DNA from: ENR-C20 sp942493145
Lineage (GTDB): Bacteria; Bacillota; Clostridia; Acetivibrionales; DTU013
Assembly (NCBI GenBank): GCA_942493145.1
Contig: OW818679.1
Location: 1,922,001-1,986,000 of the forward strand
Reading direction: 5' to 3'
DNA length: 64,000 bases
The position numbers and the translations under genes are program-made. Under the pieces are notes generated by a model that saw only the letters and a list, made by a program, of their open reading frames with translations, had not been told where the DNA came from and searched no databases. Of the stretch, positions 1 to 7,666 are shown one piece after another (within the stretch, counting starts at the first letter, position 1; each line of letters begins with the position of its first letter).

Positions 1-655
1 AATATTTCTTCAAATCTTCAAATAATTCTATTATAAGCTTCTTGTCCCCGCCTTTTTCAAGCAGGGCATATATTGCATTGTCTATCAGATTTCCAAGAAC
101 CCGGCATAACTCCCAGGAGGGAATTTTGAGTTCAGTTAACTGGGTTGTGGCCGTAAGCTCAACTGCTATACCTTCTTTTTCACAAGTAAGCACCTTTGCC
201 TGAAGCAATGCGTTAATGGCGGGATTTGCCGTCTTCATTACACGATTTACCGATTGTATGTCATTATATACCTTCTCAATGTAATCCCTTGCTTCTTTGT
301 ATTCGTCCATTTCCATAAGGCTGTAAACGACCTGAAGGTTGTTCATGAAATCATGCCGCTGGGCACGCAGGGTTTTATTGAGATCCTCAAGACGGGAAAG
401 GGTTTCCTTGAGTATTCCGAATTGTTCGCTGGATTTTTTAAGGCTGTACCGGTTTCTGACTGCCAAAATGGTATTAATAACTATTCCGGCCAGAACAACG
501 GCCAGAAGTACCAGCAATCCGGGGTTTGTAAACATCTCGGCATTTCCGCTCTCTCCGGCAAAATACAAAAGTATGCCGGCTATTACGGCAACCTCGGTGA
601 AATTCAGAATAATAATTGTTATCACAGTCTTATTGATATGAAGACCCTTTTTCAT
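1..655 (-). CDS. Spo0B-type sensor histidine kinase (3' part beyond the left edge)
   Basis: The reading frame is open from an ATG at 655 to the window edge (218 codons seen). Residues about 8-25 and 38-58 form two hydrophobic segments. A short coiled linker follows, then an H-box of the Spo0B/DcuS type reading RHDFMNNLQVVYSLMEM, then the start of a GHKL ATPase with an N-box (LGNLIDNAIYALLEKGGD). The rest of the ATPase lies outside the window. An AAGGAG site sits 9 bases before the start. Proteins of this class autophosphorylate on the H-box histidine and pass phosphate to a response regulator; none is visible here, so the partner is probably to the left. The signal sensed is unknown. Confidence 0.85.
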   Translation of the reverse strand, partial: MKKGLHINKTVITIIILNFTEVAVIAGILLYFAGESGNAEMFTNPGLLVLLAVVLAGIVINTILAVRNRYSLKKSSEQFGILKETLSRLEDLNKTLRAQRHDFMNNLQVVYSLMEMDEYKEARDYIEKVYNDIQSVNRVMKTANPAINALLQAKVLTCEKEGIAVELTATTQLTELKIPSWELCRVLGNLIDNAIYALLEKGGDKKLIIELFEDLKKY

Positions 656-699
656 CTGGACATTCTCCTTATGAAAAACCTTATGAACTATGGTAAAAA

Positions 700-728
700 T
701 GTTGCAGTATTTCAAAAATATTGCAACA
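700..728. promoter_or_regulatory. Inverted repeat downstream of the sensor kinase promoter
   Basis: TGTTGCA (700-706) and TGCAACA (722-728) form a perfect 7-bp inverted repeat with a 15-base spacer. It lies between the kinase promoter's -10 and the start codon, where an operator or an early RNA hairpin would act. The binding protein is not known. Confidence 0.4.
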
Positions 729-733
729 TTTAT

Positions 734-762
734 AGTATACCCTGCATGGAAGATACAATCAA
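734..762 (-). promoter_or_regulatory. Sigma-A-like promoter of the sensor kinase
   Basis: On the minus strand TTGATT (757-762) and TATACT (734-739) are separated by exactly 17 bases, about 80 bases before the kinase start codon. Confidence 0.55.
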
Positions 763-806
763 GATGATAGAATCATGCAGTATAAGATGATAGAATCATG
801 CAGTAT
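761..806. repeat. Perfect 23-bp tandem duplication
   Basis: The 23 bases at 761-783 are repeated exactly at 784-806. The copy adjoins the -35 hexamer of the leftward kinase promoter, so it looks like a recent slippage duplication just upstream of that promoter. Confidence 0.9.
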
Positions 807-842
807 AATATGTTAAATGAAGTCAAATTATTTATCGATGGG

Positions 843-871
843 ATGACAGTTATAAGTAAAAATGATATGAT
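843..871 (+). promoter_or_regulatory. Candidate promoter of the TIM-barrel gene
   Basis: ATGACA (843-848) and TATGAT (866-871) have a 17-base spacer and lie about 40 bases before the ATG at 910. Confidence 0.4.
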
Positions 872-909
872 ATTTGCATAAGAAGGATTATACAACAAGG
901 GGTGATATG

Positions 910-1716
910 ATGAAGACTGCCTTTTCAACATTGGGTTGCCCCCAATGGTCATGGGACGACATTTTGGTAACTGCTAAGGATTTGGGCTTTGACGGGATTG
1001 AAGTCAGAGGTATCGAAAGCGAATTATATGTGCCAAATGCAAAGCCATTTCTGGATAGCAACCTCTCAGCGACAAAGGAAAGACTGACAAGAATGAATCT
1101 TGAAATACCGATATTCACATCTGCCTGTTATCTTTATGATAAAGTTAACATCGAAAAATATTTAAAAGAAGGAAAAGAATACATTGATCTTGCTGCGAAA
1201 GCGGGAGTGCCATTTGTGAGGGTCCTGGGGGACATGAATCCAGAACCTGGTTCCGGCATTGATCTTGATTTCGTTGCCGGGAATCTTGTAAAGCTTTCCG
1301 ATTACGCCAAGGATAAGAAGGTAATTCTACTTATCGAGACCAATGGAGTATTTGCAGATTCAATGAAAATGGCTGACCTGATGAAAAAAATAGGCAGGGA
1401 AAACGTTGGAGTATTATGGGACGTCCACCATCCATTCAGATATTTCGGTGAATCTGTCGAAACCACATATTCCATATTGAAACAGTATATAAAATATATA
1501 CATATAAAAGACTCGATAGTTGAAGATGGAAAGATACGTTACAAAATGGTCGGCTATGGAGATATCCCGGTTGAGAAGACGCTGGGTCTGCTTAAACAGG
1601 GAGGATACACCGGATATGTGACACTTGAGTGGGTCAAGAGATGGTGTCTTGATCTGGAAGAACCGGGAGTCGTGTTTTCCCAATTTGTGAACTGGATAAA
1701 GGATAAGACAGCGTAA
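910..1716 (+). CDS. Sugar phosphate isomerase/epimerase-like TIM-barrel protein
   Basis: The 268-residue product belongs to the xylose-isomerase-like/AP endonuclease 2 superfamily. Typical features are an N-terminal 'STLGCPQWSWDDILVTA', 'DGIEVRG', the metal-ligand region 'LLIETNGVF', 'VLWDVHHPFRYFG' and 'YIHIKDS', and the C-terminal 'YVTLEWVKRW'. Glu, Asp and His residues in these motifs are the usual divalent metal ligands. Such enzymes isomerise or epimerise sugars or inositol derivatives, but the substrate cannot be told from sequence. An AAGGGG site precedes tandem ATGs at 907 and 910; the second is better spaced. The gene appears monocistronic. Confidence 0.8.
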   Translation: MKTAFSTLGCPQWSWDDILVTAKDLGFDGIEVRGIESELYVPNAKPFLDSNLSATKERLTRMNLEIPIFTSACYLYDKVNIEKYLKEGKEYIDLAAKAGVPFVRVLGDMNPEPGSGIDLDFVAGNLVKLSDYAKDKKVILLIETNGVFADSMKMADLMKKIGRENVGVLWDVHHPFRYFGESVETTYSILKQYIKYIHIKDSIVEDGKIRYKMVGYGDIPVEKTLGLLKQGGYTGYVTLEWVKRWCLDLEEPGVVFSQFVNWIKDKTA

Positions 1717-1793
1717 CAACAGGAAATATTTGTCCCTTCGATAACGTAGTGTTAGAATTTACCATATAACGACTTTAATCGGGAGTTGATGGT

Positions 1794-2642
1794 ATGGTTT
1801 ACAACATACGCAGTCGTAAGGGATATATAGCTTTGACAGTGGTCACTGCAATACTGCTTCTAACTATGATTTTTATATTCAATCCTAATGGAGTTGCTGA
1901 TACGGTTGACAGTGAAACTCAGCTGAACAGTATCAGCAGATACTCGTTTGATGAAATGGAAGCATCAAAACCAGCAACTTTGGAACTGGATTGCGATAAA
2001 TCCTTTATTAGCATATTCTGCTGGAACAGGGCGGAAATAAGATTAGAAACAACTGAAACACTTATAGCGTATATGGACAAAGAAATACTTGAAAATAAGC
2101 TTGAGGGATTCAATACCGGCTTGACGACAGTAAACGGGAAAACGGTTCTGAATAGTGGATTCGAAGGAAAAACCGGTGAGTTCGATAATTGTTACACCAA
2201 AATCAGCATTTATGTACCGAGGGATATAAGATCAATAAAAGGTGTCATAGAAGAAGGCAGCATTTCCCTTATGGATGATTTAAACTGTGACCTTGATATT
2301 ACAGGCGACAGTCTGGATATCATCATAAACTGCCTGCAGGGCATGGTGGAATGTCATACAGGCAATGGGGACATTTGGATAAATAACGGATTAATCAGAA
2401 AAAACATGGACATCATTACAGAGATTGGCAATATCAATGTAAAATCAGGGTTTGAAACACCTGGTACATATAATTTGAAAACTGGTGCAGGGATTATCGA
2501 CATAATGGTACCTGAAGAATTGAATGCATCCTTCGGGGATGGAACCGGATATTTGGACGAAGCTGGTGTTGATGATGAAACCGATTCTGCAGTATTCAAC
2601 CTGATAAGTATGACGGGAATGGTCAGGTTTGGTCGGTATTGA
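1794..2642 (+). CDS. Membrane-anchored DUF4097-like beta-repeat protein
   Basis: 282 residues. A basic N-terminus and one transmembrane segment (about 12-30) are followed by an extracytoplasmic region made of short hydrophobic/polar beta strands ('SLDIIINCLQGMVECHTGNG', 'GNINVKSGFETPG'). This pattern is typical of DUF4097/putative adhesin beta-helix folds. Its role is unknown; a surface or envelope location is inferred from the signal anchor. A GGGAG site lies 8 bases upstream of ATG 1794. A small open reading frame and a terminator follow. Confidence 0.6.
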   Translation: MVYNIRSRKGYIALTVVTAILLLTMIFIFNPNGVADTVDSETQLNSISRYSFDEMEASKPATLELDCDKSFISIFCWNRAEIRLETTETLIAYMDKEILENKLEGFNTGLTTVNGKTVLNSGFEGKTGEFDNCYTKISIYVPRDIRSIKGVIEEGSISLMDDLNCDLDITGDSLDIIINCLQGMVECHTGNGDIWINNGLIRKNMDIITEIGNINVKSGFETPGTYNLKTGAGIIDIMVPEELNASFGDGTGYLDEAGVDDETDSAVFNLISMTGMVRFGRY

Positions 2643-2674
2643 TACAAAAGTTACGAATGAAGGTGGAATAACGG

Positions 2675-2752
2675 ATGAACAAAAGTATCGGAATCGAAAT
2701 CAAAAAAATGTCCCCGACAATTGAACCAAAAGAACTGAACCGATGGGTATAA
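2675..2752 (+). CDS. Candidate 25-residue small protein
   Basis: An AGGTGG ribosome binding site sits 8 bases before ATG 2675. The frame encodes 25 residues (MNKSIGIEIKKMSP...), ending with TAA inside the left arm of the following terminator. The spacing argues for translation, possibly as the last gene of the transcript, but I recognise no family. It could instead be the degraded remnant of a longer gene. Confidence 0.3.
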   Translation: MNKSIGIEIKKMSPTIEPKELNRWV

Positions 2753-2780
2753 TTGAAACGGTATACCTTTCGGTTTTTTT
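2738..2780 (+). terminator. Rho-independent terminator
   Basis: AACCGA pairs with TCGGTT and GGTATA with TATACC, forming an interrupted stem around a 10-base loop, followed by seven T residues (2774-2780). It ends the DUF4097-like transcript. Confidence 0.75.
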
Positions 2781-2812
2781 AATTATTGAACGATTATAGA
2801 GGAGACGTTTGC

Positions 2813-3379
2813 ATGAGGGCGTTTATTGCCATTGATTTCAGTAATGGCTTGAAATCAAGGATCGCAGAACTACAGAACAAACTTAGACCGGAAATTTTAG
2901 CAGGAAGGTGGAAGCATATTGATAATTTCCACCTTACACTCAAATTTCTGGATGAAATCAGCAGTGAACAGATGGAGAACATCAAACAGCAATTAAACGG
3001 ACTTGTAAAAGAACATGAAGGCTTCAGCCTTAACATTTCAAAGTTAGGCAGGTTTGACGGCAGGGAAGGAATAAGGGTGCTATGGCTTGGCTTGGGCGGA
3101 GAACAGGAAAAGCTTCTGAAGCTTCAGAAGGATATTGATAAAGCTCTGTCTGAAACTGGATTTCCAAAGGAGAAGAGAGAATTCAGACCTCATGTCACTA
3201 TCGGGCAGGAGATCATCCCTGGAGAAAACTTTGAGAAAACCTTAGCAGGGGTTGGCTTTGATTCTTACCCGGAAATAAAGGTTGACAGAGTTGAACTTTT
3301 TAAAAGCGAACAAATTGGAAAGAAACGAGTCTACACATCTATCGCGTCATTCGAGCTTGTTTCGGGAAGGAAGCAGTAA
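2813..3379 (+). CDS. thpR: RNA 2',3'-cyclic phosphodiesterase (LigT/ThpR family)
   Basis: 188 residues of the 2H phosphoesterase superfamily. Both catalytic HxT motifs are present: 'FHLTLKFL' near residue 43 and 'RPHVTIGQ' near 128. The N-terminal 'MRAFIAIDF' is typical. These enzymes hydrolyse 2',3'-cyclic phosphate RNA ends and can ligate tRNA halves in vitro. GAGGAG lies 8 bases before ATG 2813; an upstream in-frame TTG at 2786 has no such site. The stop TAA overlaps the next gene's ATG by one base, so the two are translationally coupled. Confidence 0.88.
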   Translation: MRAFIAIDFSNGLKSRIAELQNKLRPEILAGRWKHIDNFHLTLKFLDEISSEQMENIKQQLNGLVKEHEGFSLNISKLGRFDGREGIRVLWLGLGGEQEKLLKLQKDIDKALSETGFPKEKREFRPHVTIGQEIIPGENFEKTLAGVGFDSYPEIKVDRVELFKSEQIGKKRVYTSIASFELVSGRKQ

Positions 3380-4599
3380 TGAATAAAAAATTTGGTGTGG
3401 CAGTTATTATAATCGCAGTGGTAATAATCATATTTGGTACTGATATTGGAATCTCTCTGAGGGATAATATAACCACATATATATCAGCGAATGAGGTATC
3501 AGGAGGTTCCACAACTGTGTCACCATACCCTGATTCAACTTCGTTACCTGTAGTCACTTCCTCACCAACTCCGGCACCTACACTTGAACCTACTCCTGTA
3601 CCGACGCAAGAACCACTAAAGATTGTTGCCGTAGGGGATATCATGTACGGCAGGAAAGTGGGCAAGTTGCTGGAACAGAAGGATGAAGGTTACACATATG
3701 CATTTTCAGATGTAAAGGGTATATTGAACAGTGGTGATATAGTATTCGGTAATCTCGAATCCCCTATGACAGACAGTACAATAAGCCTCAGCAAGGAAAA
3801 GAAGATAATCCTGAAATGCAATCCAAAGGCCATAGAGGGGATAAAAGATGCTGGTTTCAATATACTCAGCCTGGCAAACAATCATATGCTGGATTATTAT
3901 GGACAAGGCATGCTTGACACGGTTGAAATTCTCGACAACAACGATATTCTGCATTCGGGGGCAGGTAAAGATATCACGGCTGCAAGAAAAGCAGCCATAA
4001 TCACAAAGAACGGTGTAACATTCGGTTTGCTTTCATATTCCGACATGGTTACGTATACATATGCAGGGACTCCCAATATAAGCTACAATGCCGGTATTGA
4101 GAAGGCAGGAGCCATGCCGAGAGATTACGAGACCATAAGGGAGGATATTGCGGCACTCAGGAGTGAAGTCGATCTGGTTGCAGTTTCACTTCATTGGGGA
4201 ATTGAGGAAAGCTTCCAGATACCTTCCGACCAGATTGAGTTTGCCAGGAAACTATTAGATGACGGTGCAGATATGATTCTTGGTCATCACCCGCATCAGT
4301 TCCAGGGGATGGAGATATACAAGGGAAAGCCCATAATTTACAGTATGGGTAACTTCCTGTTCGACCAGAACGATCCAGAGAACATGGAATCATTTATTAT
4401 TGAAATGGAATACAGGGACAAAAAGTTGACAGGTCTGTCAGCCATACCAGTCAGGATTCTTGACAAATGCCATGTTGAGGTCCAGACAGGGGAAGATGCT
4501 AAAAACATACTTGAGAGGGAGAAGGAGCTCTGCGCAAAGTTAGGGACAGAATTCAACATTTCTAATGACATTCTGAGATTTAGCATAGATTCTAACTGA
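3379..4599 (+). CDS. CapA-family (PGA_cap) metallophosphatase-like protein
   Basis: 406 residues. An N-terminal hydrophobic anchor (about 6-25) is followed by a Thr/Pro/Ser-rich linker ('PTLEPTPVPTQEP') and a CapA domain (about 70-345). Motifs include 'AVGDIMYGRKVG', 'FGNLESPM', 'LANNHMLDYYGQG', 'SLHWG', 'GHHPHQFQG' and 'YSMGNFLFDQ', giving the Asp, Asn and His metal ligands expected of the calcineurin-like fold. CapA proteins take part in poly-gamma-glutamate capsule export, but no capB/capC is nearby, so the lone copy may act on another envelope polymer. It overlaps thpR by one base. Confidence 0.85.
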   Translation: MNKKFGVAVIIIAVVIIIFGTDIGISLRDNITTYISANEVSGGSTTVSPYPDSTSLPVVTSSPTPAPTLEPTPVPTQEPLKIVAVGDIMYGRKVGKLLEQKDEGYTYAFSDVKGILNSGDIVFGNLESPMTDSTISLSKEKKIILKCNPKAIEGIKDAGFNILSLANNHMLDYYGQGMLDTVEILDNNDILHSGAGKDITAARKAAIITKNGVTFGLLSYSDMVTYTYAGTPNISYNAGIEKAGAMPRDYETIREDIAALRSEVDLVAVSLHWGIEESFQIPSDQIEFARKLLDDGADMILGHHPHQFQGMEIYKGKPIIYSMGNFLFDQNDPENMESFIIEMEYRDKKLTGLSAIPVRILDKCHVEVQTGEDAKNILEREKELCAKLGTEFNISNDILRFSIDSN

Positions 4600-4647
4600 A
4601 GCGTAAAATCATCAGGCTCGAATTCGAATATAGTGCGAAAATCCGAC

Positions 4648-4676
4648 TTGACAAATAAAAAATATATAGATATTGT
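4648..4676 (+). promoter_or_regulatory. Promoter of the YgiT-type zinc-finger gene
   Basis: A consensus TTGACA (4648-4653) is followed after 17 bases by TATTGT (4671-4676). Confidence 0.55.
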
Positions 4677-4699
4677 ATACTACATTGGTACTTTTGCGA

Positions 4700-4717
4700 A
4701 TATTTTTGCAAAAATAT
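4700..4717. promoter_or_regulatory. Perfect 18-bp palindrome, candidate operator
   Basis: ATATTTTTGCAAAAATAT reads the same on both strands. It lies about 24 bases downstream of the promoter -10 and 49 bases before the zinc-finger gene start. A position just past the transcription start suits a repressor site. Confidence 0.4.
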
Positions 4718-4765
4718 CTGAAAGATGACTAAAGAATATATATGACAATAAAGGAGCCACCAGTG

Positions 4766-5008
4766 ATGAAACTTATTAAATGCCTGTATTGCGGCAAAGT
4801 TACAACTCTTCATAATATCAATGTCCCAAAGAGGATCAGGGGAAAGATCATTACATTGACCGGCGCTCCTGTTTACTTTTGCCAGCCTTGCAACGAAACA
4901 TTCCTTACAAAGGAGACTCAGGACGTTTTCAGGTATATTCAGGACAATAATCTCGATGAAAAGCTGATTATGTTCAGTTTTGAAACTATGAATAAAAAGA
5001 TTGTGTAA
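4766..5008 (+). CDS. YgiT-type zinc-finger protein (MqsA N-terminal-like)
   Basis: 80 residues with two CxxC pairs, 'CLYCGK' near residue 6 and 'FCQPC' near 41, separated by a basic segment. This is the layout of YgiT/MqsA N-terminal zinc domains. In MqsA a C-terminal HTH binds DNA; here the protein ends soon after the second pair, so it resembles the stand-alone zinc domain common in Clostridia. No MqsR-like toxin is next to it. AAGGAG lies 9 bases before ATG 4766. Its 3' end overlaps the 3' end of the convergent bioY gene by 23 bases. Confidence 0.7.
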   Translation: MKLIKCLYCGKVTTLHNINVPKRIRGKIITLTGAPVYFCQPCNETFLTKETQDVFRYIQDNNLDEKLIMFSFETMNKKIV

Positions 5009-5561
5009 GCAGTATTCCTGTTTTTTTAAGCAGAGGTATCAATGTGGATGCCATGAATGCAGTCAATATGCAGAGGGCAAAATCCTTCAAAAGATATGGT
5101 ACATTCAATGTAAGCAGGTATATGAAGCCTGATTCCGGTTTTTTCATGTATAGATTCAATATGACATACATATAAGGGATTCCTATAGCATAAATGGCAG
5201 TCAGCCCGGCAGTAAGAGCCAGCAGATAATGCCTTCTTTTCAGTGTACTGAAGCAGCTTATAACCTTTCCTGTGACTAAAGCTCCTGCAACAAATCCCAA
5301 CAAGAAACCAAAGCTTGGTTTCAAAAAGTATGTTATCCCGCCTCCCTGAGCAAAAACAGGCAGACCAAACAATCCCAGAAGAAGATAGATTACCTGTGAA
5401 AGTGCGCCGAGTCTGGCTCCTAGAATTAAAGCCGAAAATCCGCAAAAAAATGATTGTAATGTGATTGGGATGAGCGGGAAAGGTATTCGTATAAATGCAC
5501 CGGCAACCATTAATGCCACAAAAAGCGATACAAGTGCCATATCTTTTACTTTAAATTTCAT
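4986..5561 (-). CDS. bioY: Biotin ECF transporter substrate-binding protein BioY
   Basis: 191 residues and about six transmembrane segments. Conserved BioY stretches include 'AGAFIRIPFPLIPITLQSFF', 'GARLGALSQVIYLLLG' and 'LPVFAQGGGITYFLKPSFG'. BioY captures biotin in the membrane and works with an energy-coupling module (EcfT and ATPases), which is not encoded here. The start at 5561 gives the usual N-terminus; the frame stays open upstream but that stretch lies at the promoter -10. A BirA-like operator covers the promoter, which supports the assignment. Confidence 0.92.
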   Translation of the reverse strand: MKFKVKDMALVSLFVALMVAGAFIRIPFPLIPITLQSFFCGFSALILGARLGALSQVIYLLLGLFGLPVFAQGGGITYFLKPSFGFLLGFVAGALVTGKVISCFSTLKRRHYLLALTAGLTAIYAIGIPYMYVILNLYMKKPESGFIYLLTLNVPYLLKDFALCILTAFMASTLIPLLKKTGILLTQSFYS

Positions 5562-5648
5562 ATTATTATGTTGTCCCCCTAAATAATCGAATGATATACA
5601 ATATCTGATGAAATCATCGGGCAATTCATCAAAAATCACGGTAATAAA

Positions 5649-5677
5649 AGAATAATTCAAACTTGTTTAATTGTCAA
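5649..5677 (-). promoter_or_regulatory. bioY promoter
   Basis: On the minus strand TTGACA (5672-5677) and TATTCT (5649-5654) are 17 bases apart, about 88 bases before the bioY start. The -35 hexamer lies inside the BirA-like operator. Confidence 0.65.
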
Positions 5678-5701
5678 CTAAAAATACTAAATGGTGAACA
5701 A
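5671..5701. promoter_or_regulatory. BirA-like biotin operator
   Basis: Half-sites TTGTCAAC (5671-5678) and GTGAACAA (5694-5701) are each one base from the TTGTTAAC-type BirA half-site, inverted around 15 bases. The site overlaps the bioY -35, so biotinyl-AMP-loaded BirA would block transcription. The half-site pattern is seen directly; binding by BirA is inferred from family knowledge. Confidence 0.65.
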
Positions 5702-5796
5702 TGAGTCCAAAATGAAGAAAAGTGCAGGAAATAAGTGGAAATGATGAATATTGACAATTTACGATATGGAAATTAAGAACATTAACGGGAAATATG

Positions 5797-5825
5797 TTGA
5801 AGTATTATAGTGTATAAAGTAATAT
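5797..5825 (+). promoter_or_regulatory. Candidate promoter of the Spo0E-like gene
   Basis: TTGAAG (5797-5802) and TAATAT (5820-5825) are separated by 17 bases and lie about 33 bases before the start codon. Confidence 0.4.
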
Positions 5826-5857
5826 ATTAACAATTACTGTATTGTGAGGGCTCGAAT

Positions 5858-5992
5858 ATGAATATAGAAATACTAAAGCTGAAGGAAGAACTTAACAGAT
5901 TGCTAACCGAATTGCCCATTTCTTCACCTGAGATACTCAATTTGAGCAGGAAAATCGATGTTCTGATTGCAGAATTTCAAAAGGATGTATAA
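5858..5992 (+). CDS. Spo0E-like aspartyl-phosphate phosphatase
   Basis: A 44-residue protein, MNIEILKLKEELNRLL followed by a second helix. It has the helical hairpin and the signature Ser-x-x-x-Asp ('LSRKIDVLIAEF') of the Spo0E family. In bacilli these proteins dephosphorylate Spo0A~P and delay sporulation. GAGGG lies 7 bases before ATG 5858. The family match rests on length, helix pattern and the SxxxD motif. Its stop abuts the end of the convergent gene at 5993. Confidence 0.75.
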   Translation: MNIEILKLKEELNRLLTELPISSPEILNLSRKIDVLIAEFQKDV

Positions 5993-6220
5993 TCAAACAG
6001 TAAGATTCTTGGTCAGAAGAGAATATTTTGACAGTTGAATAGTTATCGCCAATTTTTTGCTATTAAGAACTTTTTTATCATATGCATATTTAAGTAAATA
6101 TTCGATCTTTTTTTCAGAATTTTCGAAAAACACTTCAGGTGATATTTCCTTATTGATATATTTATCTATAAGCACATCCATTATCTTCAGTATGATTGTT
6201 ATCATATCATTATCAGGCAT
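5993..6220 (-). CDS. Small hypothetical protein, convergent with spo0E-like gene
   Basis: 75 residues, mostly predicted helix, rich in Lys and Ile/Leu, with no membrane segment and no cysteine. An AAGGGGG site 8 bases upstream of ATG 6220 supports translation. I recognise no family. The stop codon is directly adjacent to the stop of the Spo0E-like gene. A function linked to sporulation control is possible from position alone but unsupported. Confidence 0.6.
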   Translation of the reverse strand: MPDNDMITIILKIMDVLIDKYINKEISPEVFFENSEKKIEYLLKYAYDKKVLNSKKLAITIQLSKYSLLTKNLTV

Positions 6221-6466
6221 TTACAATACCCCCTTGGAAAATATGGAAGTATTAACAAAATAACATAAAAGGTGAAAAAGGTCAATAATATTTCCCACAA
6301 TATGTAATATTATGCCTGAAATTATTAACGAATAGGTGAACAACCATAATAACCAATCAAAGTAACTATTCATAAATGCATTATTTTGCAATATTATATA
6401 TACGGTGGTAAACTATTATTGCAGATTCAGGTTTGTATAATTCTTAAATGATGTTAGGAGCGCGAA

Positions 6467-7540
6467 GTGGGTGAAAAGAAGATAGTTCTTACAGGCGGAG
6501 GAACTGCCGGTCATGTCACACCTAATTTGGCATTATTGCCTGGCCTTAAGAAAAAAGGATATTTGGTTCATTACATAGGTTCAGTAAATGGAATAGAGAA
6601 ACAGCTCGCAGAAAGAGAAGGTTTAACCTATCATTCCGTTCAAACGGGAAAGCTGCGAAGATATCTGGACCTTAAGAATATGACAGATATATTCAGGGTT
6701 GCAGGAGGAGTATTCCAAGCTTTTTCGGTTTTGGGAAAGATAAAGCCGGATATTGTTTTCAGCAAGGGAGGATTTGTTTCCTGCCCTGTAGTCTGGGCTG
6801 CATGGCTGAGACATATTCCAGTGATAATTCATGAATCTGATATGACTCCGGGTTTGACCAACCGGTTGTCAATTCCATTTGCCAGAAAGGTATGCTATAC
6901 TTTTCCCGAATCAGCTGGACACATCCCGGGTAACAAAGGCATATTGACCGGTCTTCCTGTAAGGGATGCCATATTGGCCGGAGACAGACTTAAAGGGTTG
7001 GAGTTGTGCGGATTCAAAGGTTCAAAACCGGTAATGGTGATTATGGGTGGAAGCCAGGGATCGGAGAAGATCAATACAGTCACCTGGAATTCACTAAAAG
7101 AGCTTTTGAAAGTTTTCGATATTTGCCATATTTGCGGCAGTGGAAATAAAAAAACCGATTATTCAAGCATAAACGGGTATGTGCAATTTGAATATATAAA
7201 TGAAGAACTGGCTGACATATTTGCCATGTCTGATATATTCATCTCAAGGGCCGGCGCAACGGCATTGTTTGAAATACTTGCACTCAGGAAGCCTTCACTG
7301 CTTATACCACTTTCCAGAAAAGTCAGCAGGGGGGACCAGATACTGAATGCGCGGTCTTTTGAGAAATCAGGATATTGTGTTGTGATGGAGGAAGAAGAAA
7401 TAAACGAAGAATCATTCATTGAGAATATTATGGACATAATGAAAAATAGAGATTTATATAAGGAAGCAATGCAAAAAAAGGATTCACTTGCAAGTAATGA
7501 TTTGATATTAAAAGTCATCGAAGATAATATCAGATGTTAA
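6467..7540 (+). CDS. murG: MurG-family N-acetylglucosaminyltransferase
   Basis: 357 residues of the GT28 family. Motifs include the N-terminal glycine loop 'LTGGGTAGHVTPNLAL', 'SKGGFVSCPV', 'IIHESDMTPGLTNR', 'VMIMGGSQGSEKIN'-like segment near 190, and the UDP-GlcNAc-binding 'ISRAGATALFEILALRKPSL' near 262. MurG adds GlcNAc to lipid I to make lipid II on the inner membrane face. Start is GTG 6467 with TTAGGAG 6 bases upstream. The gene stands alone upstream of rplS rather than in a division/wall cluster, so it may be a second copy or the only one. Confidence 0.85.
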   Translation: MGEKKIVLTGGGTAGHVTPNLALLPGLKKKGYLVHYIGSVNGIEKQLAEREGLTYHSVQTGKLRRYLDLKNMTDIFRVAGGVFQAFSVLGKIKPDIVFSKGGFVSCPVVWAAWLRHIPVIIHESDMTPGLTNRLSIPFARKVCYTFPESAGHIPGNKGILTGLPVRDAILAGDRLKGLELCGFKGSKPVMVIMGGSQGSEKINTVTWNSLKELLKVFDICHICGSGNKKTDYSSINGYVQFEYINEELADIFAMSDIFISRAGATALFEILALRKPSLLIPLSRKVSRGDQILNARSFEKSGYCVVMEEEEINEESFIENIMDIMKNRDLYKEAMQKKDSLASNDLILKVIEDNIRC

Positions 7541-7553
7541 ATTTGCAGAAATG

Positions 7554-7583
7554 TTTACAATTTGAGGGTACATGTGATATAAT
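7554..7583 (+). promoter_or_regulatory. Promoter of the rplS transcript
   Basis: TTTACA (7554-7559) and a consensus TATAAT (7578-7583) are 18 bases apart, just after the murG-like gene. Confidence 0.6.
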
Positions 7584-7589
7584 TTTCTG

Positions 7590-7650
7590 CGTGTGTAGTA
7601 CGGATGGTCCGCTAGGCAGATATGAAGGCCGCTTATGAACATCCAGGGAG
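7590..7650 (+). promoter_or_regulatory. Candidate structured leader of rplS (L19 leader)
   Basis: The roughly 75-base untranslated leader of rplS contains GGATG (7602-7606) that can pair with CATCC (7640-7644) around a purine-rich loop. Firmicute rplS genes often carry an L19 autoregulatory leader; the assignment here rests on position and this one stem, so it is tentative. Confidence 0.3.
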
Positions 7651-7666
7651 GAAGGAGGAAAGAATT

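Noticed and set aside
254..790. Long open frame on the plus strand opposite the sensor kinase
   Set aside because: The minus strand frame has clear kinase motifs and a good ribosome site; the plus frame has no motif and is its mirror.
6057..6263. Plus-strand frame opposite the small gene at 5993-6220
   Set aside because: The minus-strand gene has an AAGGGGG site at correct distance; the plus frame lacks one.
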